This document shows, in pieces, positions 22,152 to 35,800 of a stretch of DNA of 64,000 nt (position 1 is the stretch's first letter; every line of letters starts with the position of its first letter). Origin of the DNA: Halichoerus grypus. Its lineage: Eukaryota; Chordata; Mammalia; Carnivora; Phocidae. Below the pieces are notes generated by a model. That model ran no database searches and was not told the DNA's origin. It was given only the letters and a program-made list of their open reading frames with translations. The stretch covers positions 166,858,243-166,922,242 of the forward strand of contig NC_135714.1 in the NCBI RefSeq assembly GCF_964656455.1, written 5' to 3'. The position numbers were made by a program, and so were the translations under genes.

Positions 22152-25100
22152 AGAACGCTTGCTATTAGACTTCCATAAGCAAAAGTGGGGCCGCAGTGCT
22201 AGCTTCATGAAACAAGTGGGGAGTCGTGTTCTGTCTTCTGCCGGGGCCTGAGTCCCACACGGAAAATGGGTCTGGACTCCCTTGCAGTGCTCTCACGCAC
22301 GCACACAACAAAATGCTGCCACCCTCAGGAGCAGCTGTTTTACCTGCAGCACAGGCTCTCAACCGAGTTTTTCCTTCGAGTTAGGTGGCTGTGTTTAAGC
22401 CTGCACACACACCCTGGGCAATGGTACTAGCCCCATAACCATGATGTGATTTGAGAGCTGCCTTCTGTACCGGCCTGTCTCTCCCCGATATTACGATATT
22501 GAAACCGTCCCAGGGCTCTCAGCCACAGTACACCCTAAACTGCTTCGCCCACACAGAGGTCGACGGTAGCTAAAGCACGGCTTCTCTACAGTGTTGTTTC
22601 TTCGAGTTAGAACGCTAGCTATTAGACTTCCATGCAAAAGTGGGGCTGCCGTGCTAGCGTGATGAAACACATGGGGAGTCGTGTTCTGCCTTTCGCTGGG
22701 GCCTGAGTCTCACTCGCAAAAAGCTTTGGACTCCCTTGCAGTGCTCTCACGCACGCACACAACAAAATGCTTGCACCCTCAGGAGCAGCTCTTTTACCTG
22801 CAGCACAGGCTCTCTACCGAGTTTTTCCTTCGAGTTAGGTGGCTGTGTTTAAGCCTGCACACACCCACGGGGCAACGGAACTAGCCCCATAACCATGTAG
22901 TGAGTTCAGATCTGCCTTATGTGCCAGCCTGTCTCTCCCCCGATATTATGAAATGGAAACCGTCCCCAGGCTCTCAGCCACAGAACACCCTAAACTGCTT
23001 CGCCCACAGAGAGGTCGACGGTAGCTAAAGCACAGTTTCTCTACAGTGTTGTTTCTCCGAGTTAGAAAGCTAGCTGTTAGACTTCCATGCAAAAGTGGGG
23101 CCGCAGTCCTAGCTTCATGGAGCAAGTGGGGAGTCGTGTTCTGGCTTCTTCCGGGGCCTGGGTCTCACAAGGAAAATGCTTTTGGACTCACTTGCAGTGC
23201 GCTCACGCATGCACACAGCAAAATGCGTCCACCCTGAGGCATGGCTCTTTTAGCCGAAGCAGGAATTCCCTACAGAGTTGTTCCTTTGAGTTAGGTGGTT
23301 GGCTTTAGGCCTGCAGGCACCCCCGGGGCAAGGGCACTAGCCTCATCAACCAGAGGTGACTTGAGAGCTGCCTTCCGCACCGGCCTGTTTCTCACTCCAT
23401 TTCACGTCTGGGACCCTTTCCCCGGTCTCTCGTACACGAGCAGGGTCAAATTCCTCCTGCTTCAGGAACGGCAATGTTAACTCAAGCGCAGTCACTCGAG
23501 AGGATTGATTCTTGGTGTTAGTAGCCTGGGAACTAGGCATCCAGGCACACAGGGTACAGCAGTGCTAATCTCCTCAAACAAGAGGTGAGTCGACAGCAGC
23601 CTTCCTTCCAGGCCTGCTTCTCACTCCGAGTTACGTTTAGGTTCCATTTCTCATGCTTTCACAAAAACACACAACAGATGAAGTGCACGCTCAGGAAGGG
23701 CGATCTTTGCTGAGGCACGGGTTCTCTACAGTTTTGTTCCTTTGCGTTGCGTGGATGGCACTGAGGACTCCACGCACACACGGGAGAGCCGATCTAGTTT
23801 CCCGAAACAAGAGTTGAGTCCATAGGGGCCTTCTGCCCATGCTTATTTCTCCCTCCGAATTCGGCTGGGACTCCTTCCCCAGGTTTGCACTCAAGCAGAC
23901 TTGAAAATGCTGCCACCCTGTGGAGAGGCGGAGGAGCTGAAGCTGGGGTTCTTGAGCGGCTTCTTTCTGCCAAATCAGTGTGGAGCCCTTAGCATTCCTA
24001 TGCACACATGGAGCCGAAGTGTTAGCTTCAGGTAACAAGAGCTGAGTCGAGAGGAGCCTTCTGGCCCGGACTCCTTCTCCCTCGGTTTCACGTAAGGAAC
24101 CCGTTCCTCAGGCTCTCACCCACGGTAGCCTGGAAAGTGCTTCCTCCCTCAGAGAGGTGGATGGTAGCTAAAGCACGGTTTCTCTACCGTGTTGTTTCTT
24201 CCAGGGAGAACGCTAGCGATTAGATTTCCATGCAAAAGTAGGGCCGCAGTGCTAGCTAAATGAAACACACGGGGAGTCGTCTTCTGCCTTTTGCTGGGGC
24301 CTGAGTCTCACTCGCAGAAACTTTGGACTCCCTTGCAGTCCTCTCACGCACGCACACAACAAAATGCTTCCACCCTCAGGAGCGGCTGTTTGAGCTGAAG
24401 CACGGATTCTCTACCGTGTTTTTCCTTTGAGTTAGGTGGCTGTCTTTCAGCCTGCACACACACCCAGGGCAACGGTACTAGCCCCATAACCATGATGTGA
24501 GTTGAGAGCTGCCTTCTGTACCGGCCTGTCTCTCCCCCGATTTTACAAAATGGAAAATGTCCCCAGGCTCTCAGCCACAGTACACCCTAAACTGCTTCGC
24601 CCACAGAGAGGTCGACGGTAGCTAAAGCACGGTTTCTCTACTGTGTCGTTTCTTCGAGTTAGAACGCTAGCTCTTAGACTTCCATGCAAATGTGGGGCTG
24701 CCGTGCTAGCTTGGTAAAACACATGGGGAGTCGTGTTCTGCCTTTCGCTGGGGCCTGAGTCTCACTCGCAAAATGCTTTGGACTCCCTTGCAGTGCTCTC
24801 ACGCACGCACACAACAAAAGGCTTCCACCCTTAGGAGCAGCTGTTTTACCTGCAGCTCGGATTCCCTACCGAGTTTTTCCTTCGAGTTAAGTGGCTGTCT
24901 TTAAGCCTGCACACACCCACGGGGCAACGGAACTAGCCCCTTAAGCATGTAGTGAGTTGAGAGCTGCCTTCTGTACCGGACTGTCTCTCCCCCTATATTC
25001 CGAAATGGAAACCGTCCCCAGGCTGCCAGCCACAGTACACCCTAAACTGCTTCGCCCACACAGAGGTCGACGGTAGCTAAAGCACGGCTTCTCTACAGTG

Positions 25101-26786
25101 TTGTTTCTTCGACTTAGAACGCTAGCTATTAGACTTCCCTGAAAAGTGGCGCTGCCGTGCTAGGTTGATGAAACACATGGGGAGTGGTGTTCTGCCTTTC
25201 GCTGGGGCCTGAGTCTCACTCGCAGAAAGCTTTGGACTCCCTTGCAGTGCTCTCACGCACGCACACAACAAAATGCTTCCACCCTCAGGAGCAGCTGTTT
25301 TACCTGCAGCACAGGCTCTCTACCGAGTTTTTCCTTCGAGTTAGGTGGCTGTGTTTCAGCCTGCACACACACCCTGGGCAACGGTAGTAGCCCCATAACC
25401 ATGATGTGAGTTGAGAGCTGCCTTCTGTGCCGGCCTGTCCCTCCACCGATATTATGATATTGAAACCGTCCCAGGGCTCCCAACCTCAGTACACCCTAAA
25501 CTGCTTCGCCCTCAGAGAGGTCGACGGTAGCTAAAGCACGGTTTCTCTACAGTGTTGTTTCTTCGACTTAGAAAGCTAACTATCAGACTTCCATGCAAAA
25601 GTGGGGCCGCAGTATTAGATTCATGGAGCAAGTGGGGAGTCGTGTTCTGGCTTCTTCTGGGGCCTGGGTCTCACAAGGAAAATGCTTTTGGACTCACTTG
25701 CTGTGCACTCACGCATGCACACCACACAATGCGTCCACCCTGAGGCATGGCTCTTTTAGCCGAAGCAGGAATTCTCTACAGAGTTGTTCCTTTGAGTTAG
25801 GCGGTTGGCTTATGGCCTGCAGGAACACACGGGGCAAGGGTACTGGCCTCATAAACAAGAGGTGAGTTGAGAGCTGCCTTCCGCACCGGCCTGTTTCTCA
25901 CTCCATTTCACGTATGGGACCCTTTCCCCGGTCTCTCATACACGAACACTATACAACTCCTGCGGCTTCAGGAACTGCAATGTTAGCTAAAGCGCAGTAA
26001 CGCTACAGCATTGATTCTTGGTGTTAGTAGTCTGGTAGGCGAATGAGCTGCACCTGGGATTCTTGACAGGCTTGTTTCTTCCCAGTCAGTGTCGAGCACA
26101 TAGCATTCCAAGCACACATGGAGCAGTAGTGTTAGCTTCAGGTAGCAAGAGCTGAGTCCAGAGGTGCCTTCTGCCCGGACCTATTTCTCCCTTGGTTTCA
26201 CGTATGGAACCCGTTCCCCAGGCTCTCAGCCACGGTACTCCGTGTAATACTTCCTCCATCTAGAGGTCGACGGTAGCTAAAGCAGGGTTTCTCTACAGTG
26301 TTGTTTCTTCGAGTTAGAACACTAGCTGTTAGACTTCCATGCAAAAGTGGGGCTGCCGTGCTAGCGTGATGAAACACATGGGGAGTCGTGTTCTGCCTTC
26401 TGCTGTGGCCTGAGGCTCACTCACAAAAGGCTTTGGACTCCCTTGCAGGGCTCTCATGCACGCACACAACAGAATGCTTCCACCTTCAAGAGCGGCTCTT
26501 TTAGCTGAAGCATGGATTCTCCAGCGAGTTTTTCCTTCGAGTTAGGCGGTTTTCATGAAGCCTGCACACACACCCGGGGCAACGGTACTAGCCCCATAAC
26601 CATGGTGTGAGTTGAGAGCTGCCTTCTCTCCGGGCTGTCTCTCCCTCGATTTTAGGAAACGGAACCCGTCCCCAGGCTCTCACCCACCGTACACCCTAAA
26701 CTGCTTCCTCCCACACAGAGGTCGTCGGTAGCTAAAGCACGGTTTCTCTTCAGTGTTGTTTCTCCGAGTTAGAACGCTTGCTATTA
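22152..26786. repeat. satellite block of unit 5 (left type, haplotype b)
   Basis: 4635 bp. It shares G25164, four Cs near 25926-25929, C25325-equivalent at 26325, T26406 and G26472 with unit 3. Private changes are ACAACAAAATGC near 24357 (others ACAACCAAATGC) and GTGTCGTTTC near 24645 (others GTGTAGTTTC), so it diverged slightly after duplication. Confidence 0.92.
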
Positions 26787-27489
26787 ATGTCCACAATAGC
26801 CAAACTGTGGAAAGAGCCAAGATGTCCACCAACAGATGAATGGATAAAGAAGAGGGGGTATATATATATATATACAATGGAATATTATGCAGCCATCAAA
26901 AGGAATGAGATCTTGCCCTCTGCAACGACGTGGATGGAACTGGAGGGTATCATGCTGAGCGAAATAAGTCAAACAGAGAAAGACATGTATCATATGACCT
27001 CACTGATATGAGGAATTCTTAATCTCAGGAAACAAACTGAGGGTTGCTGGAGTGGGGGCTGGGGTGGGAGGGATGGGGTCACTGGGTGTTGGACACTGGG
27101 GAGGGTATGTGTTCTGGTAAGCGCTGTGAATTGTGCAAGACTGTTGAATCTCAGATCTGTACCTCTGAAACAAATAATGCAATATATGTTAAGAAAGAAA
27201 AAAAGAAGAAGAAGAATGTAGCAGGAGGGGAAGAATGAAGGGGGGAAAATCGGAGGGGGAAAAGAACCATGAGAGACGATGGACTCTGAAAAACAAACTG
27301 AGGGTTCTAGAGGGGAGGGGGGTGGGAGGATGGGTTAGCCTGGTGATGGGTATTGAGCAGGGCACGATCTGCATGGAGCACTGGGTGATATGCACAAACA
27401 ATGAATCATGGAACACTATATCTAAAACTAATGATGTAATGTATGGGGATTAACATAACAATAAAAACATTTAATAATAATAATAATAA
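26787..27489 (+). mobile_element. LINE-1 tail, unit 5
   Basis: 703 bp with (TA)8, the last copy with eight TA repeats. Target-site copies are at 26771-26786 and 27490-27505. Confidence 0.92.
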
Positions 27490-30400
27490 AGAACGCTTGC
27501 TATTAGACTTCCATAAGCAAAAGTGGGGCCGCAGTGCTAGCTTCATGAAACAAGTGGGGAGTCGTGTTCTGTCTTCTGCCGGGGCCTGAGTCCCACACGG
27601 AAAATGGGTCTGGACTCCCTTGCAGTGCTCTCACGCATGCACACAACAAAATGCTGCCACCCTCAGGAGCAGCTGTTTTACCTGCAGCACAGGCTCTCAA
27701 CCGAGTTTTTCCTTCGAGTTAGGTGGCTGTGTTTAAGCCTGCACACACACCCTGGGCAATGGTACTAGCCCCATAACCATGATGTGATTTGAGAGCTGCC
27801 TTCTGTACCGGCCTGTCTCTCCCCGATATTACGATATTGAAACCGTCCCAGGGCTCTCAGCCACAGTACACCCTAAACTGCTTCGCCCACACAGAGGTCG
27901 ACGGTAGCTAAAGCACGGCTTCTCTACAGTGTTGTTTCTTCGAGTTAGAACGCTAGCTATTAGACTTCCATGCAAAAGTGGGGCTGCCGTGCTAGCGTGA
28001 TGAAACACATGGGGAGTCGTGTTCTGCCTTTCGCTGGGGCCTGAGTCTCACTCGCAAAAAGCTTTGGACTCCCTTGCAGTGCTCTCACGCACGCACACAA
28101 CAAAATGCTTGCACCCTCAGGAGCAGCTCTTTTACCTGCAGCACAGGCTCTCTACCGAGTTTTTCCTTCGAGTTAGGTGGCTGTGTTTAAGCCTGCACAC
28201 ACCCACGGGGCAACGGAACTAGCCCCATAACCATGTAGTGAGTTCAGATCTGCCTTATGTGCCAGCCTGTCTCTCCCCCGATATTATGAAATGGAAACCG
28301 TCCCCAGGCTCTCAGCCACAGAACACCCTAAACTGCTTCGCCCACAGAGAGGTCGACGGTAGCTAAAGCACAGTTTCTCTACAGTGTTGTTTCTCCGAGT
28401 TAGAAAGCTAGCTGTTAGACTTCCATGCAAAAGTGGGGCCGCAGTCCTAGCTTCATGGAGCAAGTGGGGAGTCGTGTTCTGGCTTCTTCCGGGGCCTGGG
28501 TCTCACAAGGAAAATGCTTTTGGACTCACTTGCAGTGCGCTCACGCATGCACACAGCAAAATGCGTCCACCCTGAGGCATGGCTCTTTTAGCCGAAGCAG
28601 GAATTCCCTACAGAGTTGTTCCTTTGAGTTAGGTGGTTGGCTTTAGGCCTGCAGGCACCCCCGGGGCAAGGGCACTAGCCTCATCAACCAGAGGTGACTT
28701 GAGAGCTGCCTTCCGCACCGGCCTGTTTCTCACTCCATTTCACGTCTGGGACCCTTTCCCCGGTCTCTCGTACACGAGCAGGGTCAAATTCCTCCTGCTT
28801 CAGGAACGGCAATGTTAACTCAAGCGCAGTCACTCGAGAGGATTGATTCTTGGTGTTAGTAGCCTGGGAACTAGGCATCCAGGCACACAGGGTACAGCAG
28901 TGCTAATCTCCTCAAACAAGAGGTGAGTCGACAGCAGCCTTCCTTCCAGGCCTGCTTCTCACTCCGAGTTACGTTTAGGTTCCATTTCTCATGCTTTCAC
29001 AAAAACACACAACAGATGAAGTGCACGCTCAGGAAGGGCGATCTTTGCTGAGGCACGGGTTCTCTACAGTTTTGTTCCTTTGCGTTGCGTGGATGGCACT
29101 GAGGACTCCACGCACACACGGGAGAGCCGATCTAGTTTCCCGAAACAAGAGTTGAGTCCATAGGGGCCTTCTGCCCATGCTTATTTCTCCCTCCGAATTC
29201 GGCTGGGACTCCTTCCCCAGGTTTGCACTCAAGCAGACTTGAAAATGCTGCCACCCTGTGGAGAGGCGGAGGAGCTGAAGCTGGGGTTCTTGAGCGGCTT
29301 CTTTCTGCCAAATCAGTGTGGAGCCCTTAGCATTCCTATGCACACATGGAGCCGAAGTGTTAGCTTCAGGTAACAAGAGCTGAGTCGAGAGGAGCCTTCT
29401 GGCCCGGACTCCTTCTCCCTCGGTTTCACGTAAGGAACCCGTTCCTCAGGCTCTCACCCACGGTAGCCTGGAAAGTGCTTCCTCCCTCAGAGAGGTGGAT
29501 GGTAGCTAAAGCACGGTTTCTCTACCGTGTTGTTTCTTCCAGGGAGAACGCTAGCGATTAGATTTCCATGCAAAAGTAGGGCCGCAGTGCTAGCTAAATG
29601 AAACACACGGGGAGTCGTCTTCTGCCTTTTGCTGGGGCCTGAGTCTCACTCGCAGAAACTTTGGACTCCCTTGCAGTCCTCTCACGCACGCACACAACCA
29701 AATGCTTCCACCCTCAGGAGCGGCTGTTTGAGCTGAAGCACGGATTCTCTACCGTGTTTTTCCTTTGAGTTAGGTGGCTGTCTTTCAGCCTGCACACACA
29801 CCCAGGGCAACGGTACTAGCCCCATAACCATGATGTGAGTTGAGAGCTGCCTTCTGTACCGGCCTGTCTCTCCCCCGATTTTACAAAATGGAAAATGTCC
29901 CCAGGCTCTCAGCCACAGTACACCCTAAACTGCTTCGGCCACAGAGAGGTCGACGGTAGCTAAAGCACGGTTTCTCTACTGTGTAGTTTCTTCGAGTTAG
30001 AACGCTAGCTCTTAGACTTCCATGCAAATGTGGGGCTGCCGTGCTAGCTTGGTAAAACACATGGGGAGTCGTGTTCTGCCTTTCGCTGGGGCCTGAGTCT
30101 CACTCGCAAAATGCTTTGGACTCCCTTGCAGTGCTCTCACGCACGCACACAACAAAAGGCTTCCACCCTTAGGAGCAGCTGTTTTACCTGCAGCTCGGAT
30201 TCCCTACCGAGTTTTTCCTTCGAGTTCAGTGGCTGTCTTTAAGCCTGCACACACCCACGGGGCAACGGAACTAGCCCCTTAAGCATGTAGTGAGTTGAGA
30301 GCTGCCTTCTGTACCGGACTGTCTCTCCCCCTATATTCCGAAATGGAAACCGTCCCCAGGCTGCCAGCCACAGTACACCCTAAACTGCTTCGCCCACACA

Positions 30401-32124
30401 GAGGTCGACGGTAGCTAAAGCACGGCTTCTCTACAGTGTTGTTTCTTCGACTTAGAACGCTAGCTATTAGACTTCCCTGAAAAGTGGCGCTGCCGTGCTA
30501 GCTTGATGAAACACATGGGGAGTGGTGTTCTGCCTTTCGCTGGGGCCTGAGTCTCACTTGCAGAAAGCTTTGGACTCCCTTGCAGTGCTCTCACGCACGC
30601 ACACAACAAAATGCTTCCACCCTCAGGAGCAGCTGTTTTACCTGCAGCACAGGCTCTCTACCGAGTTTTTCCTTCGAGTTAGGTGGCTGTGTTTAAGCCT
30701 GCACACACACCCTGGGCAACGGTAGTAGCCCCATAACCATGATGTGAGTTGAGAGCTGCCTTCTGTGCCGGCCTGTCCCTCCACCGATATTATGATATTG
30801 AAACCGTCCCAGGGCTCCCAACCTCAGTACACCCTAAACTGCTTCGCCCTCAGAGAGGTCGACGGTAGCTAAAGCACGGTTTCTCTACAGTGTTGTTTCT
30901 TCGACTTAGAAAGCTAACTATCAGACTTCCATGCAAAAGTGGGGCCGCAGTATTAGATTCATGGAGCAAGTGGGGAGTCGTGTTCTGGCTTCTTCTGGGG
31001 CCTGGGTCTCACAAGGAAAATGCTTTTGGACTCACTTGCTGTGCACTCACGCATGCACACCACACAATGCGTCCACCCTGAGGCATGGCTCTTTTAGCCG
31101 AAGCAGGAATTCTCTACAGAGTTGTTCCTTTGAGTTAGGCGGTTGGCTTATGGCCTGCAGGAACACACGGGGCAAGGGTACTGGCCTCATAAACAAGAGG
31201 TGAGTTGAGAGCTGCCTTCCGCACCGGCCTGTTTCTCACTCCATTTCACGTATGGGACCCTTTCCCCGGTCTCTCATACACGAACACTATACAACTCCTG
31301 CGGCTTCAGGAACTGCAATGTTAGCTAAAGCGCAGTAACGCTACAGCATTGATTCTTGGTGTTAGTAGTCTGGTAGGCGAATGAGCTGCACCTGGGATTC
31401 TTGACAGGCTTGTTTCTTCCCAGTCAGTGTCGAGCACATAGCATTCCAAGCACACATGGAGCAGTAGTGTTAGCTTCAGGTAGCAAGAGCTGAGTCCAGA
31501 GGTGCCTTCTGCCCGGACCTATTTCTCCCTTGGTTTCACGTATGGAACCCGTTCCCCAGGCTCTCAGCCACGGTACTCCGTGTAATACTTCCTCCATCTA
31601 GAGGTCGACGGTAGCTAAAGCAGGGTTTCTCTACAGTGTTGTTTCTTCGAGTTAGAACACTAGCTGTTAGACTTCCATGCAAAAGTGGGGCTGCCGTGCT
31701 AGCGTGATGAAACACATGGGGAGTCGTGTTCTGCCTTCTGCTGGGGCCTGAGGCTCACTCACAAAAAGCTTTGGACTCCCTTGCAGGGCTCTCATGCACG
31801 CACACAACATAATGCTTCCACCTTCAAGAGCGGCTCTTTTAGCTGAAGCATGGATTCTCCAGCGAGTTTTTCCTTCGAGTTAGGCGGTTTTCATGAAGCC
31901 TGCACACACACCCGGGGCAACGGTACTAGCCCCATAACCATGGTGTGAGTTGAGAGCTGCCTTCTCTCCGGGCTGTCTCTCCCTCGATTTTAGGAAACGG
32001 AACCCGTCCCCAGGCTCTCACCCACCGTACACCCTAAACTGCTTCCTCCCACACAGAGGTCGTCGGTAGCTAAAGCACGGTTTCTCTTCAGTGTTGTTTC
32101 TCCGAGTTAGAACGCTTGCTATTA
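27490..32124. repeat. satellite block of unit 6 (mosaic: left type then right type)
   Basis: 4635 bp. Left-type markers run from the start to about 29271: CCATAAGC, GATGTGATTTG near 27782, CAGAACACC near 28319, AGCACAGTT near 28368, and GGCGGAGG near 29271. From about 29937 the markers are those of the following units: CTTCGGCC near 29934, C30227 (GAGTTCAGTGG), T30559 (CACTTGCAG) and CAAAAAGC near 31762. It is therefore a recombinant between two unit lineages. Confidence 0.92.
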
Positions 32125-32825
32125 ATGTCCACAATAGCCAAACTGTGGAAAGAGCCAAGATGTCCACCAACAGATGAATGGATAAAGAAGAGGGGGTATA
32201 TATATATATACAATGGAATATTATGCAGCCATCAAAAGGAATGAGATCTTGCCCTCTGCAACGACGTGGATGGAACTGGAGGGTATCATGCTGAGCGAAA
32301 TAAGTCAAACAGAGAAAGACATGTATCATATGACCTCACTGATATGAGGAATTCTTAATCTCAGGAAACAAACTGAGGGTTGCTGGAGTGGGGGCTGGGG
32401 TGGGAGGGATGGGGTCACTGGGTGTTGGACACTGGGGAGGGTATGTGTTCTGGTAAGCGCTGTGAATTGTGCAAGACTGTTGAATCTCAGATCTGTACCT
32501 CTGAAACAAATAATGCAATATATGTTAAGAAAGAAAAAAAGAAGAAGAAGAATGTAGCAGGAGGGGAAGAATGAAGGGGGGAAAATCGGAGGGGGAAAAG
32601 AACCATGAGAGACGATGGACTCTGAAAAACAAACTGAGGGTTCTAGAGGGGAGGGGGGTGGGAGGATGGGTTAGCCTGGTGATGGGTATTGAGCAGGGCA
32701 CGATCTGCATGGAGCACTGGGTGATATGCACAAACAATGAATCATGGAACACTATATCTAAAACTAATGATGTAATGTATGGGGATTAACATAACAATAA
32801 AAACATTTAATAATAATAATAATAA
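32125..32825 (+). mobile_element. LINE-1 tail, unit 6
   Basis: 701 bp. The dinucleotide run is (TA)7, two bases shorter than in units 1-5, which breaks the ORF2 remnant frame. Target-site copies are at 32109-32124 and 32826-32841. Confidence 0.92.
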
Positions 32826-35800
32826 AGAACGCTTGCTATTAGACTTCCATGCAAAAGTGGGGCCGCAGTGCTAGCTTCATGAAACAAGTGGGGAGTCGTG
32901 TTCTGTCTTCTGCCGGGGCCTGAGTCCCACACGGAAAATGGGTCTGGACTCCCTTGCAGTGCTCTCACGCACGCACACAACAAAATGCTGCCACCCTCAG
33001 GAGCAGCTGTTTTACCTGCAGCACAGGCTCTCAACCGAGTTTTTCCTTCGAGTTAGGTGGCTGTGTTTAAGCCTGCACACACACCCTGGGCAATGGTACT
33101 AGCCCCATAACCATGATGTGAGTTGAGAGCTGCCTTCTGTACCGGCCTGTCTCTCCCCGATATTACGATATTGAAACCGTCCCAGGGCTCTCAGCCACAG
33201 TACACCCTAAACTGCTTCGCCCACACAGAGGTCGACGGTAGCTAAAGCACGGCTTCTCTACAGTGTTGTTTCTTCGAGTTAGAACGCTAGCTATTAGACT
33301 TCCATGCAAAAGTGGGGCTGCCGTGCTAGCGTGATGAAACACATGGGGAGTCGTGTTCTGCCTTTCGCTGGGGCCTGAGTCTCACTCGCAAAAAGCTTTG
33401 GACTCCCTTGCAGTGCTCTCACGCACGCACACAACAAAATGCTTGCACCCTCAGGAGCAGCTCTTTTACCTGCAGCACAGGCTCTCTACCGAGTTTTTCC
33501 TTCGAGTTAGGTGGCTGTGTTTAAGCCTGCACACACCCACGGGGCAACGCAACTAGCCCCATAACCATGTAGTGAGTTCAGATCTGCCTTATGTGCCAGC
33601 CTGTCTCTCCCCCGATATTATGAAATGGAAACCGTCCCCAGGCTCTCAGCCACAGTACACCCTAAACTGCTTCGCCCACAGAGAGGTCGACGGTAGCTAA
33701 AGCACGGTTTCTCTACAGTGTTGTTTCTCCGAGTTAGAAAGCTAGCTGTTAGACTTCCATGCAAAAGTGGGGCCGCAGTCCTAGCTTCATGGAGCAAGTG
33801 GGGAGTCGTGTTCTGGCTTCTTCCGGGGCCTGGGTCTCACAAGGAAAATGCTTTTGGACTCACTTGCAGTGCGCTCACGCATGCACACAGCAAAATGCGT
33901 CCACCCTGAGGCATGGCTCTTTTAGCCGAAGCAGGAATTCCCTACAGAGTTGTTCCTTTGAGTTAGGTGGTTGGCTTTAGGCCTGCAGGCACCCCCGGGG
34001 CAAGGGCACTAGCCTCATCAACCAGAGGTGACTTGAGAGCTGCCTTCCGCACCGGCCTGTTTCTCACTCCATTTCACGTCTGGGACCCTTTCCCCGGTCT
34101 CTCGTACACGAGCAGGGTCAAATTCCTCCTGCTTCAGGAACGGCAATGTTAACTCAAGCGCAGTCACTCGAGAGGATTGATTCTTGGTGTTAGTAGCCTG
34201 GGAACTAGGCATCCAGGCACACAGGGTACAGCAGTGCTAATCTCCTCAAACAAGAGGTGAGTCGACAGCAGCCTTCCTTCCAGGCCTGCTTCTCACTCCG
34301 AGTTACGTTTAGGTTCCATTTCTCATGCTTTCACAAAAACACACAACAGATGAAGTGCACGCTCAGGAAGGGCGATCTTTGCTGAGGCACGGGTTCTCTA
34401 CAGTTTTGTTCCTTTGCGTTGCGTGGATGGCACTGAGGACTCCACGCACACACGGGAGAGCCGATCTAGTTTCCCGAAACAAGAGTTGAGTCCATAGGGG
34501 CCTTCTGCCCATGCTTATTTCTCCCTCCGAATTCGGCTGGGACTCCTTCCCCAGGTTTGCACTCAAGCAGACTTGAAAATGCTGCCACCCTGTGGAGAGG
34601 CGAACGAGCTGAAGCTGGGGTTCTTGAGCGGCTTCTTTCTGCCAAATCAGTGTGGAGCCCTTAGCATTCCTATGCACACATGGAGCCGAAGTGTTAGCTT
34701 CAGGTAACAAGAGCTGAGTCGAGAGGAGCCTTCTGGCCCGGACTCCTTCTCCCTCGGTTTCACGTAAGGAACCCGTTCCTCAGGCTCTCACCCACGGTAG
34801 CCTGGAAAGTGCTTCCTCCCTCAGAGAGGTGGATGGTAGCTAAAGCACGGTTTCTCTACCGTGTTGTTTCTTCCAGGGAGAACGCTAGCGATTAGATTTC
34901 CATGCAAAAGTAGGGCCGCAGTGCTAGCTAAATGAAACACACGGGGAGTCGTCTTCTGCCTTTTGCTGGGGCCTGAGTCTCACTCGCAGAAACTTTGGAC
35001 TCCCTTGCAGTCCTCTCACGCACGCACACAACCAAATGCTTCCACCCTCAGGAGCGGCTGTTTGAGCTGAAGCACGGATTCTCTACCGTGTTTTTCCTTT
35101 GAGTTAGGTGGCTGTCTTTCAGCCTGCACACACACCCAGGGCAACGGTACTAGCCCCATAACCATGATGTGAGTTGAGAGCTGCCTTCTGTACCGGCCTG
35201 TCTCTCCCCCGATTTTACAAAATGGAAAATGTCCCCAGGCTCTCAGCCACAGTACACCCTAAACTGCTTCGGCCACAGAGAGGTCGACGGTAGCTAAAGC
35301 ACGGTTTCTCTACTGTGTAGTTTCTTCGAGTTAGAACGCTAGCTCTTAGACTTCCATGCAAATGTGGGGCTGCCGTGCTAGCTTGGTAAAACACATGGGG
35401 AGTCGTGTTCTGCCTTTCGCTGGGGCCTGAGTCTCACTCGCAAAATGCTTTGGACTCCCTTGCAGTGCTCTCACGCACGCACACAACAAAAGGCTTCCAC
35501 CCTTAGGAGCAGCTGTTTTACCTGCAGCTCGGATTCCCTACCGAGTTTTTCCTTCGAGTTCAGTGGCTGTCTTTAAGCCTGCACACACCCACGGGGCAAC
35601 GGAACTAGCCCCTTAAGCATGTAGTGAGTTGAGAGCTGCCTTCTGTACCGGACTGTCTCTCCCCCTATATTCCGAAATGGAAACCGTCCCCAGGCTGCCA
35701 GCCACAGTACACCCTAAACTGCTTCGCCCACACAGAGGTCGACGGTAGCTAAAGCACGGCTTCTCTACAGTGTTGTTTCTTCGACTTAGAACGCTAGCTA

